In this document: positions 32,622 to 41,197 of the stretch, in pieces
Position numbering within the stretch: position 1 is the stretch's first letter
Layout: each line of letters starts with the position of its first letter
Assembly: GCA_040756995.1 (NCBI GenBank)
Contig: JBFLYK010000005.1
Span: forward strand, 1 to 64,000
Length of the DNA stretch: 64,000 nt
Direction of reading: 5' to 3'
Source of the DNA: BP-133 sp040756995
GTDB lineage: Bacteria; Actinomycetota; Acidimicrobiia; IMCC26256; BP-133
Translations under genes and position numbers: made by a program
The notes under the pieces: generated by a model
Databases searched by the model: none
What the model was told of the DNA's origin: nothing
The model's input: only the letters and a program-made list of their open reading frames with translations

Positions 32622-34217
32622 ATGAGCGAGGACAGGCCCGTCACGACCGAGTCGGGGATTCCGGTCGAGGCCCTGTACTCGCCGGCGACCACGAAGCTCG
32701 ACTACGCCGCCATCGCCGACCCCGGGGCCTTCCCGTTCACCCGGGGCAACTTCGCCTCCGGCTACCGCCACAAGCTCTGGACGTTCCGGCAGTACAGCGG
32801 CTTCGGCACGGCGCCCGAGACCAACGCCCGCTACAAGTACCTGCTGGCCAACGGCGGCACCGGCCTGTCGGTGGCCGCCGACCTGCCGACCCAGATCGGC
32901 TACGACTCCGACGATCCCGACGTGACCGAGGAGGTCGGTCGGGTCGGCGTGGCGCTCGACACGCTGGCCGACGCCGAGGTCCTCTTCGATGGGATCCCCC
33001 TCGACCAGGTCTCGACGTCGTGGACCGTCAACGGCACGGCGGCGATCATGCTGGCCTTCTACGTGGCGGTCGGGAAGAAGCAGGGCGTGCCGCCGGAGAA
33101 GCTGCGGGGCACGATCCAGAACGACATCCTCAAGGAGTACGTCGCCCGCGGCACGTGGATCTGGCCGCCGGAGCCGTCGATCCGCCTGATCGTCGACACG
33201 ATCGAGTTCTGCGCCGAGCACGTGCCCCGCTACAACGCCATCTCGGTCGCCGGGGCGCACTTCCGCGACGCCGGCTGCACCGCCGCCCAGGAGATGGCCT
33301 TCACGCTGTCCGACGCCGTGACCTACGTGGATGCGGTGCTGGAGCGGGGTCGGATGACCATCGACGAGTTCGCCCCCCAGGTGTCGTTCTTCTTCTACAC
33401 GCACAACGACTTCTTCGAGGAGATCGCCAAGTACCGCGCCGGGCGGCGGCGCTGGGCCCGGCTGGTGAAGGAGCGGTGGGGGGCGCAGAAGGACTCGTCG
33501 TGTCTGTTCCGGACGGGCTGCGTGGCCGGTGGTTCGACCCTGCAGGCGCCCCAGGCCCACAACAACATCGTGCGGGTGGCCTACCAGGCCCTGGCCTCGG
33601 TGCTGGGCGGGGTGCAGTCGATGTTCACCGCCGCCTGGGACGAGCCCTTCGACCTGCCGACGGAGGAGTCGACGACGCTGGCGCTGCGCACCCAGCAGAT
33701 CCTGGCCTACGAGACGGGCGTGGCCCGCACCGTCGACCCGCTCGGCGGGTCGTGGTTCGTGGAGTCGCTGACCGACGCCATGGAGGAGCAGCTGGTGGCG
33801 ATCATGGGCGACATCGACGACCACGGCGGGATGGTGCGGGCCATCGAGGACGGCTACGTCCAGGGCCTCATCGCCGAGGAGGCGTGGAAGGCCCAGCGGC
33901 TGGTGGAGAGCGGCGAGCGCCCGGTCGTGGGGGTCAACATCTTCCGGACCGAGGAGCCGCCGGCCGACCTGGAGATCTACGGGCTCGATGCCGCCGGACG
34001 GCAACGGCAGCTCGACCGGCTGGCGGAGGTGAAGGCGGCCCGCTCGGTGTCGGCGGTGCAGCGGGTGCTGAAGGAGCTGCAGACGGCGGCGGAGCGCCCG
34101 GACGTGAACCTGATGCCGTTGCTGGTGGAGGCCGTGGAGGCCTACGCCACGGTGGGGGAGATCACCCAGGCGCTGCGGGACGTGTGGGGCGAGTACCGCC
34201 AGCCGGTGGTGTTCTGA
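32622..34217 (+). CDS. B12-dependent acyl-CoA mutase, large subunit
   Basis: A 531-residue TIM-barrel subunit of the methylmalonyl-CoA mutase family, rearranging the carbon skeleton of an acyl-CoA with adenosylcobalamin from the separate small subunit. Compared with the P. shermanii enzyme at a constant offset of 31, Tyr58 equals Tyr89, Arg176 equals Arg207 (substrate carboxylate), His213 equals His244, but Ala212 replaces Tyr243. Ala85 resembles methylmalonyl-CoA mutase rather than 2-hydroxyisobutyryl-CoA mutase (Asp117). The retained Arg argues for a dicarboxylic acyl-CoA; the lost Tyr suggests a wider pocket. Followed by its B12 subunit with TGATG overlap. GGAGGGGG precedes the ATG. Confidence 0.88.
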   Translation: MSEDRPVTTESGIPVEALYSPATTKLDYAAIADPGAFPFTRGNFASGYRHKLWTFRQYSGFGTAPETNARYKYLLANGGTGLSVAADLPTQIGYDSDDPDVTEEVGRVGVALDTLADAEVLFDGIPLDQVSTSWTVNGTAAIMLAFYVAVGKKQGVPPEKLRGTIQNDILKEYVARGTWIWPPEPSIRLIVDTIEFCAEHVPRYNAISVAGAHFRDAGCTAAQEMAFTLSDAVTYVDAVLERGRMTIDEFAPQVSFFFYTHNDFFEEIAKYRAGRRRWARLVKERWGAQKDSSCLFRTGCVAGGSTLQAPQAHNNIVRVAYQALASVLGGVQSMFTAAWDEPFDLPTEESTTLALRTQQILAYETGVARTVDPLGGSWFVESLTDAMEEQLVAIMGDIDDHGGMVRAIEDGYVQGLIAEEAWKAQRLVESGERPVVGVNIFRTEEPPADLEIYGLDAAGRQRQLDRLAEVKAARSVSAVQRVLKELQTAAERPDVNLMPLLVEAVEAYATVGEITQALRDVWGEYRQPVVF

Positions 34218-34633
34218 TGGCGTCGCCGCGCCGGGTACTGGTCGCCAAGCCGGGCCTCGACGGTCACGACCGGGGGGCCAAGATCGTGGCCCGGGCTCTG
34301 CGGGACGCCGGCTACGAGGTCGTCTACACGGGGATCCGCCAGAAGGTCGGCGTGATCGCCGAGCTGGCCCTGCAGGAGGACGTCGACCTCGTCGGCCTCT
34401 CGGTGCTGTCCGGAGCGCATCTGGGCCTGGCCCGCCAGGTGCTGGAAGCCTTGCGGGACAACGGGTTGGACGACGTCAAGGTGGTGATCGGCGGCACGAT
34501 TCCCGCCTCGGACCGCCAGGCCCTGCTCGACATGGGCGTCGACGCGGTGTTCCCGACCGGCACATCGATCGAGGACGTGGTCGCCGGAGTCGACGCCCTG
34601 TGGAAGAAGGAGAATGACGTTGTCTCGGCCTGA
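34217..34633 (+). CDS. B12-dependent acyl-CoA mutase, cobalamin-binding subunit
   Basis: A 138-residue flavodoxin-like cobalamin-binding protein. KPGLDGHDRGAKIVARAL carries the DxHxxG motif whose histidine replaces dimethylbenzimidazole as cobalt ligand. GLSVLSGAHLGLARQVL and VIGGTIPASDRQAL are the SxL and GG signatures. Separate large and small subunits occur in 2-hydroxyisobutyryl- and isobutyryl-CoA mutases and archaeal methylmalonyl-CoA mutases. It overlaps the large subunit by one base and the crotonase by 20 bp, so the three are co-expressed. The associated G-protein chaperone MeaB is not in the window. Confidence 0.92.
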   Translation: MASPRRVLVAKPGLDGHDRGAKIVARALRDAGYEVVYTGIRQKVGVIAELALQEDVDLVGLSVLSGAHLGLARQVLEALRDNGLDDVKVVIGGTIPASDRQALLDMGVDAVFPTGTSIEDVVAGVDALWKKENDVVSA

Positions 34634-35456
34634 TGGGGCCACGACACCCGGGGTCCGGCTCGAGCGCATAGGCCATGCCGCCCTCGTCGTGATCGACCGG
34701 CCGCAGGCCCAGAACGCCATCAGCCGCCTGACGATGGCCGAGCTCGGTGCGGCGCTCGACGAGGTGACCGCCGACGCCGACATCCGGGTCCTGGCCCTTC
34801 GGGGCCAGGGCGAGCGGGTCTTCGTCTCCGGGGGCGACCTGAAGGAACTGGCCACGATCCGCACCGAGGACGAGGCCCGGGCGATGGCCATGACGATGCG
34901 GACGCTGCTCGACCGGGTGGCCTCGCTGCCCGTCCCGGTGGTGGCGGCGCTCAACGGCCACGCCTACGGCGGCGGCTGCGAGGTCGCCATCGCCTGTGAC
35001 TTCCGGCTGGCGGCCGACGACGTGAAGCTGGCCTTCAACCAGGTCGACCTGGCGATCATGCCGGCCTGGGGCGGGATCGAGCGCCTGCAGGCGGTCGTCG
35101 GTCGGGCCCGGGCCCTCTACCTGCTGACCACCGGACTCCCCATCGACGCGCCGACGGCCGCCGCCTGGGGCCTGGTGGAGCACGTCGTCCCCCGCGCCGA
35201 GTTCGACGACCAGCTCCTCGAACTCCTGGAGCGGATCGCCCGGGCCCCCCGGGACGCCCTGGTCGGCATCAAGGCCGCCGCCGACGCCGCCCGGCCCGCC
35301 GCCCGCCCCGAGCTGGCCGAAGCCGCCACCGCCGCCTTCGCCAGAACGTGGGTCGGCGACGCCCACTGGGCCGCCGTGGCGGCGATGGAAGAACGCCGCC
35401 GGAATTCGCGAAAAGATTCTCCCTCGTCTGTCGATTCCGGCGGACCCCGTTCGTAG
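34614..35456 (+). CDS. Crotonase-fold (enoyl-CoA hydratase-like) protein lacking one catalytic Glu
   Basis: A 280-residue crotonase. The oxyanion-hole segments are VSGGDLKEL and NGHAYGGGCEVAIACDFR. The glutamate equivalent to Glu144 of rat hydratase is present (GGGCE). The Glu164 equivalent is Val in FNQVDLAIMPAWGG, so a simple syn-hydration of enoyl-CoA is unlikely; isomerase, decarboxylase or thioesterase activity is possible. It overlaps the mutase small-subunit gene and probably processes the substrate or product of that mutase. The C-terminal 30 residues are Arg/Ser-rich and may be disordered. Confidence 0.82.
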   Translation: MTLSRPDGATTPGVRLERIGHAALVVIDRPQAQNAISRLTMAELGAALDEVTADADIRVLALRGQGERVFVSGGDLKELATIRTEDEARAMAMTMRTLLDRVASLPVPVVAALNGHAYGGGCEVAIACDFRLAADDVKLAFNQVDLAIMPAWGGIERLQAVVGRARALYLLTTGLPIDAPTAAAWGLVEHVVPRAEFDDQLLELLERIARAPRDALVGIKAAADAARPAARPELAEAATAAFARTWVGDAHWAAVAAMEERRRNSRKDSPSSVDSGGPRS

Positions 35457-35507
35457 CTGGGGTGTGAGGCCGGCAGGGAGCCGGCCGGGAACGAGAGGAG
35501 AACTCCG

Positions 35508-35867
35508 ATGATGCAGTACCTGCTTTCCGTGTACATGGTCGAGGGTCAGGAGCCGCCGTCGCCGGAGGCGATCCAGAAGGCCTACGCCGACGTCGACGCC
35601 TTCAACGCCGAAATCCAGAGGTCGGGCCACTGGGTGTTCGCCGGCGGGCTGCACCCCGCCAACACCGCCACCGTCGTGCGGGCCGACGCCAGCGGCGACG
35701 TCATCACCACCGACGGCCCGTTCGCCGAGACCAAGGAGCAGCTCGGCGGGTTCTGGGTCATCAAGGCCAAGGACCTCGACGAGGCCCTCGCCCTCGCCGC
35801 CCGGGCCACCGTGGCCTGCCAGGCGCCGGTCGAGGTGCGCCCGTTCCAGGACGAAGCTCCCGAGTAA
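35508..35867 (+). CDS. YciI-like DGPF-domain protein
   Basis: A 119-residue ferredoxin-like-fold protein with the signature TTDGPFAETKEQLGGFWVI that names the DGPF/YCII-related family. A good site, GAGAGGAGAACTCCG, precedes the paired ATG at 35508/35511. It lies 14 bp upstream of an ECF42-type sigma factor gene. The pairing is a known hallmark of that group, where DGPF proteins are encoded next to and controlled by the sigma factor. The molecular activity of DGPF proteins is not established. Confidence 0.88.
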   Translation: MMQYLLSVYMVEGQEPPSPEAIQKAYADVDAFNAEIQRSGHWVFAGGLHPANTATVVRADASGDVITTDGPFAETKEQLGGFWVIKAKDLDEALALAARATVACQAPVEVRPFQDEAPE

Positions 35868-35881
35868 TCCCTGTCCCGCCG

Positions 35882-37096
35882 GTGGACATCGCGGCGATCT
35901 TCCGGGCCGAGTCCGGCCGGAGTGTGGCCACCCTGGTCCGCCTCTTCGGCAGCATCGACATCGCCGAAGAGGCGGTCCAGGACGCCTTCGCCGTCGCCCT
36001 CGAACGGTGGCCGGCCACCGGCCTGCCCCCCAACCCGGGGGCCTGGATCACCACCACGGCCCGGAACCGGGCCATCGACCGGCTGCGCCGAGAGAGCTCA
36101 CGCCATGACCGACACGCCCAGGCCGCGCTGCTCCAGGCCGACGACGAACCGATGGAACCGGTGGGTCCGGTGAGCGACGACCGCCTCCGGCTCATCTTCA
36201 CCTGCTGCCACCCCGCCCTGGCGCCCGAGGCCCAGATCGCCCTCACCCTCAGGCTCCTCGGCGGCCTGCAGACCCCCGAGATCGCCCGGGCGTTCCTGGT
36301 CCAGGAGGCCACGATGGCCGCCCGCATCACCCGGGCCAAGAAGAAGATCGCCGCGGCCAGGATCCCCTACCGGGTGCCGGGCGACGCCGAGCTGCCCGAC
36401 CGGCTCCGGCCGGTGCTGGCCGTCGTCTACCTCATCTTCAACGAGGGCTACACCGCCTCGACCGGCGACGACCTCATCCGGGAGGACCTCTGCGCCGAAG
36501 CCATCCGCCTCGCCCGGCTACTGGCCGAGCTCATGCCCGACGAGCCCGAGGTCCTGGGCCTGCTGGCCCTGCTGCTGCTGACCGAGTCCCGGCGGGCGGC
36601 CCGCACCGCCGCCGACGGCAGTCTGGTCCTCCTCCCCGACCAGGACCGCACCCGCTGGAACCGCGACCTCATCGCCGAAGGGCAGGCGCTGGTGCGGGCC
36701 TGCCTGCGCCGCAACCGGCCCGGCCCGTACCAGATCCAGGCCGCCATCAACGCCGTCCACAGCGACGCCCCCACCGCCGCCGACACCGACTGGTCACAGA
36801 TCCTGGCGCTCTACGACCAGCTGCTGGCCATCAACCCCACGCCGGTGGTAGCCCTCAACCGGGCCGTGGCCCTGGCCGAAGTGAAGGGCCCGGCCGCCGC
36901 CCTGGCCGCCGTGGACCAGCTCGACCTAGAGGGCTACCACCTCTTCCACTCCACCCGGGCCGACCTGCTGACCCGCCTCGGTCGCCACGGCGAAGCCGCC
37001 ACCGCCTACGAGGCCGCCCTGGCGCATGCCACGAACGCCACTGAACGCGCCTTCTTGGAAGGCCGGGCCGCCGCCGCCCGAGCCCGGGCCGGCTGA
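35882..37096 (+). CDS. ECF42-type RNA polymerase sigma factor
   Basis: A 404-residue ECF sigma factor. Region 2 is at the N terminus (LVRLFGSIDIAEEAVQDAFAVAL and WITTTARNRAIDRLRR), region 4 follows at ~110-165 (TCCHPALAPEAQIALTLRL, helix-turn-helix with ATMAARITRAKKKI). Then comes a ~230-residue C-terminal extension with TPR-like helices (ALNRAVALAEVKG; LLTRLGRHGEAATAYEAALAHA). The long extension and the DGPF neighbour place it in ECF42, which lacks a classical anti-sigma factor; the extension is thought to regulate activity. GTG start at 35882. The gene is followed by a paired-palindrome element. Confidence 0.9.
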   Translation: MDIAAIFRAESGRSVATLVRLFGSIDIAEEAVQDAFAVALERWPATGLPPNPGAWITTTARNRAIDRLRRESSRHDRHAQAALLQADDEPMEPVGPVSDDRLRLIFTCCHPALAPEAQIALTLRLLGGLQTPEIARAFLVQEATMAARITRAKKKIAAARIPYRVPGDAELPDRLRPVLAVVYLIFNEGYTASTGDDLIREDLCAEAIRLARLLAELMPDEPEVLGLLALLLLTESRRAARTAADGSLVLLPDQDRTRWNRDLIAEGQALVRACLRRNRPGPYQIQAAINAVHSDAPTAADTDWSQILALYDQLLAINPTPVVALNRAVALAEVKGPAAALAAVDQLDLEGYHLFHSTRADLLTRLGRHGEAATAYEAALAHATNATERAFLEGRAAAARARAG

Positions 37097-37122
37097 GCGT
37101 CCGCCTTCGTCGGGGTCCAAAG

Positions 37123-37176
37123 CGCAACCGGTTGCGATGCAGTGCCGCTTTTGGGGTCAAAGCGCAACCGGTTGCG
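37123..37176. repeat. Paired-palindrome element, copy 2
   Basis: CGCAACCGGTTGCG is present twice, at 37123-37136 and 37163-37176, exactly 40 bp apart, each copy perfectly palindromic. The preceding bases (CCAAAG and TCAAAG) are also repeated. The element lies between the convergent sigma-factor and malic-enzyme genes. Sequence differs from copies 1 and 3 by compensatory changes (GCGAC..GTCGC to GCAAC..GTTGC), so symmetry and spacing, not exact sequence, are conserved. Confidence 0.7.
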
Positions 37177-37222
37177 GTTCGGATCAGGACCGGCCCGATG
37201 CGCGGGGCGGCCCTGTGGATCG

Positions 37223-38920
37223 TCAGGCGGGCCGTACCGGGCGATAGACGGGCTCCCACATCGAACGGCGGACCTGGGCTTCGAGGTCGTCGTCGAGCAC
37301 TGCCCGGGCGACGCCGTCCTCGGCCGCGGCCCGGGCCACCGCCGAAGCCACCGCCACCGAGGTCTCCCGTACGTCGTTGATCTGGGGAAGCAGTGACGCC
37401 CCCGGCGTGGTGGCGTCGACCAGACCGGCCACCGCTTCGGCGGCGGCGAAGATCATCCGGTCGGTGATCCGGCTGGCCCGGGCCACGATGGCTCCCAGCC
37501 CCAGGCCGGGGAAGATCAGGGCGTTGTTGGCCTGGCCGATCACGTAGGTCACCCGGCCGTGGGTCACCGGATCGAACGGGCTGCCGGTGGCCACCAGCGC
37601 CCGTCCCTCCGTCCAGCGCAGGAGGTCGGCGGGTGTCGCCTCGGCCAGCCGGGTCGGGTTCGACAGGGGCAGGATGATCGGCCGCTCACACCGCTCGGCC
37701 ATGGCCCGCACCACCGCCTCGTTGAAGGCACCCGGCTGCGTCGACGTGCCGACGAGGACGGTCGGGGCGACCCGCCGCACGACTTCCTCCAGCGTGATCC
37801 GGCCGTCGCCGTCCCGCCCCCAGCCGGCCACCTCGGCCGCCGGACGGGCATAGGGCTGCTGGAAGCTGCGCAGGCCGTCCATGTCGTCGGTCAGGAGCCC
37901 GGGCCGGCCGAGGGCCCAGATGCGGCCGCGGGCCTCCGCTTCGCTCACTCCGGCTCCGACCATGGCCCGGGTCAGCTGCTCGGCGATCCCGGTGCCGGCG
38001 CTGCCGGCGCCGTAGATGACCACCCGGTGGCCAGTCAGCGGAATCCCCGACGCCGCCACTCCGGACAGCACGGCGGCCAGGTTGACGGCGCCCGTCCCCT
38101 CGATGTCGTCGTTGAAGGTGAGGATCCGGTCCTTGTACCGCTCGAGGATCCGGTGAGCGTTGTCGGCGCCGAAGTCCTCCCAGTGGAGCAGGGCGTCGGG
38201 GAACAGCTTGGTGGCGGCGGTGACGTAGGCGTCGATGAACCGGTCGTAGATCTGCGGGTCGACCCGGGGATGGGCGTTGCCGAGGTAGAGCGGATCGTCG
38301 AGCAGCTCCTGACGGTTCGTGCCGACGTCGAGGATGACCGGGATGGCCCGGTTGGGGTCGATGCCGCCGGCGGCGCAGTAGACGACCAGCTTCCCCTCGG
38401 CGATGGCGATGCCGCCCACGCCCCAGTCGCCGATGCCGAGGATGGCCTCGGCGTCGGTGGCCACGATCAGATCGACCTCGTCGGGGTCGAGGTCGGTGGC
38501 GGCCAGCGACGACTCGATGAGCTCCGGGGCATCGACCGACAGGTACACGCCCCGGGGCCGGCGGTACTGCTGGCTGTAGCGCTCGATAGCCTCCCCGATG
38601 GTCGGCGTGTAAACGATCGGCAGCATCTCCCGCAGGTGGTCGGTCAGCAGCCGGTAGAACAACACCTCGTTGCGGTCGTGGAGCGCTGTCAGGAAGATGT
38701 TCTTGGCCAGCGGCGTGGGTTGGGCGGAGTACTGGGCGTAGGACCGGCTGGCCTGCTGCTCGAGCGTGAACACCTTGTAGGGCATGAGCCCGACCAGCCC
38801 CAGGGCGTCCCGCTCCTCGGGGCTGAAGCCCGTTCCCTTGTTGATGCGGGGCTCCCCGAACACCTGCCGGCCCCGCAGCCGCGTGCGCCACTCCCCGCTC
38901 TGCTGCCACGACGTCCGCAT
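37223..38920 (-). CDS. NAD-type malic enzyme
   Basis: A 565-residue malic enzyme of the large (SfcA/MaeA) form, converting malate to pyruvate and CO2 with NAD(P). Conserved features: N-terminal NKGTGFSPEERDALGLVGLMP, the catalytic Tyr in LPIVYTPTIGEAIE, the Lys/Asp region VATDAEAILGIGDWG, the metal motif FNDDIEGTGAV, and the second Rossmann loop VIYGAGSAGTGIAEQL. Length is normal. The ATG at 38920 faces the AI-2E permease gene closely, so the promoters overlap. Links the TCA cycle with pyruvate and reductant supply. Confidence 0.93.
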   Translation of the reverse strand: MRTSWQQSGEWRTRLRGRQVFGEPRINKGTGFSPEERDALGLVGLMPYKVFTLEQQASRSYAQYSAQPTPLAKNIFLTALHDRNEVLFYRLLTDHLREMLPIVYTPTIGEAIERYSQQYRRPRGVYLSVDAPELIESSLAATDLDPDEVDLIVATDAEAILGIGDWGVGGIAIAEGKLVVYCAAGGIDPNRAIPVILDVGTNRQELLDDPLYLGNAHPRVDPQIYDRFIDAYVTAATKLFPDALLHWEDFGADNAHRILERYKDRILTFNDDIEGTGAVNLAAVLSGVAASGIPLTGHRVVIYGAGSAGTGIAEQLTRAMVGAGVSEAEARGRIWALGRPGLLTDDMDGLRSFQQPYARPAAEVAGWGRDGDGRITLEEVVRRVAPTVLVGTSTQPGAFNEAVVRAMAERCERPIILPLSNPTRLAEATPADLLRWTEGRALVATGSPFDPVTHGRVTYVIGQANNALIFPGLGLGAIVARASRITDRMIFAAAEAVAGLVDATTPGASLLPQINDVRETSVAVASAVARAAAEDGVARAVLDDDLEAQVRRSMWEPVYRPVRPA

Positions 38921-38942
38921 GGCCGCACTTTACGATTCACAG

Positions 38943-40100
38943 GTGAACGCCGAGCGGGTGATCATCGTCGTCCGGCCCCGGGCGATCCTGCTCGTAGTCA
39001 CCCTCGTGCTGATGGCGCTGGGGATTCTCGTGTTGGCCGACGCGGCCTCCGAGGTGGCGCAGCGGGTGGTGGTGGCCGGTGTCCTGGCCAGCCTGCTGCG
39101 GCCGTTGGCCCTGCGCCTGGCCCGGCACATGCCGCTCGGTGTCGCGGCCGTCCTCATCGTGGGCATGGTCCTCCTCGGTTTCGCCGTGGTGACGGCGGTG
39201 GAGATCCGGGACCTGGTGACCGAGACCAATCGCCTCCGGGGAGACGTGCCGGCCCGCATCGAGGAGCTCCGGCTCGAACTGGAACCGGAGCACCCCGTCC
39301 GCCGCTGGATCGAGGAGGCCCGGGTCGAACCCCGGGTCCGGGAGTGGCTCGGGCAGCTCCCGGCCCGGGTCGTCCTCGGCACCGACAACCCGGCCGAGGG
39401 CGCCAGCCGCGTCACCGGCGCCTTGCTGGTCACGATCCTCACCATGTTCACCATCACCCGGGGACCGCAGGCTGTGCGGGGAGGCATCGGCCTGATCCGC
39501 CACCAGCGGTTGCAGCGGTCGGTGGAGCGGATCGTGCGCGCCGCCTACCGGGGCGGAACGGGCTACACGCTGCGAACCCTGGTACTGGCCGTCGTGTCGG
39601 GGGTGGTCGCCGGGTTCGCCGCCCAGGCGCTCAACGTGCCGACGCCGTCGGTGCTCGGCCTGTGGGTCGGCCTGTGGACCCTCATCCCGGTGCTGGGCCT
39701 CGTGATCGGCTACCTGCCGATCATCGGGCTGGCGGCGGCGGAGGACCGCACGAAGGGCGTGATCGCCCTCGGGGTACTCGTCGTCTGGCTGGTGCTGGCG
39801 GCGCTGGCCCGGCGCCGCTGGATCGCCATGCACAGCGTCGACGTCAGCCGGCTGCTGCTCACGCTGTCGGTCATGACCGGGCTCCATGTCGGGCGCATCA
39901 CCGGGGCGATGGTCGGTGTGTTCGCCGCCGCCGCCATCGGCGGTGCGCTGGCCGAGGCCCGGCGGCTCAACGTCTCGGGTGAGCTGGGCCGCGGGCTCGA
40001 TGAGATCCTGACGTTGCCACCGCCGACCCCGCCGCCGGTTCCGCCTGCGGTGGCTCCGCCGGTTCCTCCGCCGTCGGCCGGATCGGCCAGGACTCCATGA
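38943..40100 (+). CDS. AI-2E family permease, first of tandem pair
   Basis: A 385-residue membrane protein with about eight helices: a strongly hydrophobic N-terminal pair, a soluble central part (about 85-150) and a C-terminal membrane block with PTPSVLGLWVGLWTLIPVLGLVIGYLP. This is the AI-2E exporter/permease family fold. The last 25 residues are Pro-rich. Start uncertain: GTG 38943 or ATG 38919, the latter overlapping the malic enzyme start. Its stop overlaps the next permease by four bases. Family members export autoinducer-2 or act as sodium/proton antiporters; the substrate is not evident. Confidence 0.8.
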   Translation: MNAERVIIVVRPRAILLVVTLVLMALGILVLADAASEVAQRVVVAGVLASLLRPLALRLARHMPLGVAAVLIVGMVLLGFAVVTAVEIRDLVTETNRLRGDVPARIEELRLELEPEHPVRRWIEEARVEPRVREWLGQLPARVVLGTDNPAEGASRVTGALLVTILTMFTITRGPQAVRGGIGLIRHQRLQRSVERIVRAAYRGGTGYTLRTLVLAVVSGVVAGFAAQALNVPTPSVLGLWVGLWTLIPVLGLVIGYLPIIGLAAAEDRTKGVIALGVLVVWLVLAALARRRWIAMHSVDVSRLLLTLSVMTGLHVGRITGAMVGVFAAAAIGGALAEARRLNVSGELGRGLDEILTLPPPTPPPVPPAVAPPVPPPSAGSARTP

Positions 40101-41197
40101 CCGAGCTCCCGCCGCCCCCGCCGCCGTCGCCCTCGGACCCGCCCGCCCGGCACCTCGTCGTCGACGTCGCGCCGCGCTCGGTCGTGTTCTCGATCATCGT
40201 CGTCGTCCTCCTGGTTTTGACCTACCGGGTGCTGACCGACGTCCCCGCCGTGCTCATCCGGACCTCCCTCGGCGTCTTCCTCGCCCTGGCGCTCAACCCG
40301 GTGGTCGATGCCGTCATGGACCGGCTCAAGCTCCGGCGGGCGGCGGCCGTCACGCTGGTGGTCGGGGGCTTCCTGGCCGCCGCCTCCGCCTTCGGGGTGC
40401 TGGCCGTCCCCCGGGCGGTGAACCAGCTCAGCCGGGTCGGCGAGCAGGTGCCGGGCGTCATCAGCGACCTCGACGACCTGCCCCTCGTGGGGCGGGCCAT
40501 CGACGAGCACGGCATCGACGAACGGGTACGGGACTTCCTCGACAACCTCCCCGACACGCTGGCCACCCGGGACAAGGCGCTCCAGGGCATCGTGCAGTCC
40601 ACCGGTGACGGGCTCGTGACCGTGTTCTGGGTGCTGCTCGTGGCCATCACCGCCTTGCTGGACGGGCCGCGCCTGGCCCGCGACCTGCGCGACGTCCTAC
40701 CGGGGCGGTTCCACGGGGAACTCAACCACTTCGGCGATCTCGGCTACCGGGTCGTGGGGCGTTACGCCGCCGGTACCGGGTTCATCGCCATCGTCAACGC
40801 CGCCGCCGTCACCACCATCGGCCTGGCGCTCGGCACGCCGCTGGCGCCGCTGGTCGGTGTGTGGTCGGGGTTGTGGAACATCGTCCCGCAGATCGGTGGC
40901 TTCATGGGCGGGGCGACGCTCGTGGCGCTCTCCCTCAGCAGGGGGCTCGGAACCGGGCTGCTGGCGGCGGCCGTGTTCCTCGTCTACCAGCAGCTGGAGA
41001 ACCACGTCATCCAGCCGGTGATCACCGGCCGGGCGATCAGGATTTCGCCGCTGGCCAACATCACCGCCGTGCTGGCCGGGGCGGCGGCCGGTGGCTTCGT
41101 CGGTGCCCTGCTGGCCAACCCGCTGCTGGCCATCGGCAAGGCGTTCTTCATGGAGTACCAGGAGCGGACCGAGCGGGGGCTACCGCGCCGGCGCTGA
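40097..41197 (+). CDS. AI-2E family permease, second of tandem pair
   Basis: A 366-residue paralogue of the previous protein with the same order: two N-terminal helices, a soluble middle (VISDLDDLPLVGRAIDEHG), and the C-terminal channel block (LGTPLAPLVGVWSGLWNIVPQIGG, VFLVYQQLENHVIQPVITGR). The QQxENHxIxP motif is highly typical of the family and is better conserved than in the first copy. Overlapping stop and start codons (ATGA) suggest a heteromeric transporter. Its 3' end overlaps the convergent TetR gene by 18 bp. Confidence 0.88.
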   Translation: MTELPPPPPPSPSDPPARHLVVDVAPRSVVFSIIVVVLLVLTYRVLTDVPAVLIRTSLGVFLALALNPVVDAVMDRLKLRRAAAVTLVVGGFLAAASAFGVLAVPRAVNQLSRVGEQVPGVISDLDDLPLVGRAIDEHGIDERVRDFLDNLPDTLATRDKALQGIVQSTGDGLVTVFWVLLVAITALLDGPRLARDLRDVLPGRFHGELNHFGDLGYRVVGRYAAGTGFIAIVNAAAVTTIGLALGTPLAPLVGVWSGLWNIVPQIGGFMGGATLVALSLSRGLGTGLLAAAVFLVYQQLENHVIQPVITGRAIRISPLANITAVLAGAAAGGFVGALLANPLLAIGKAFFMEYQERTERGLPRRR

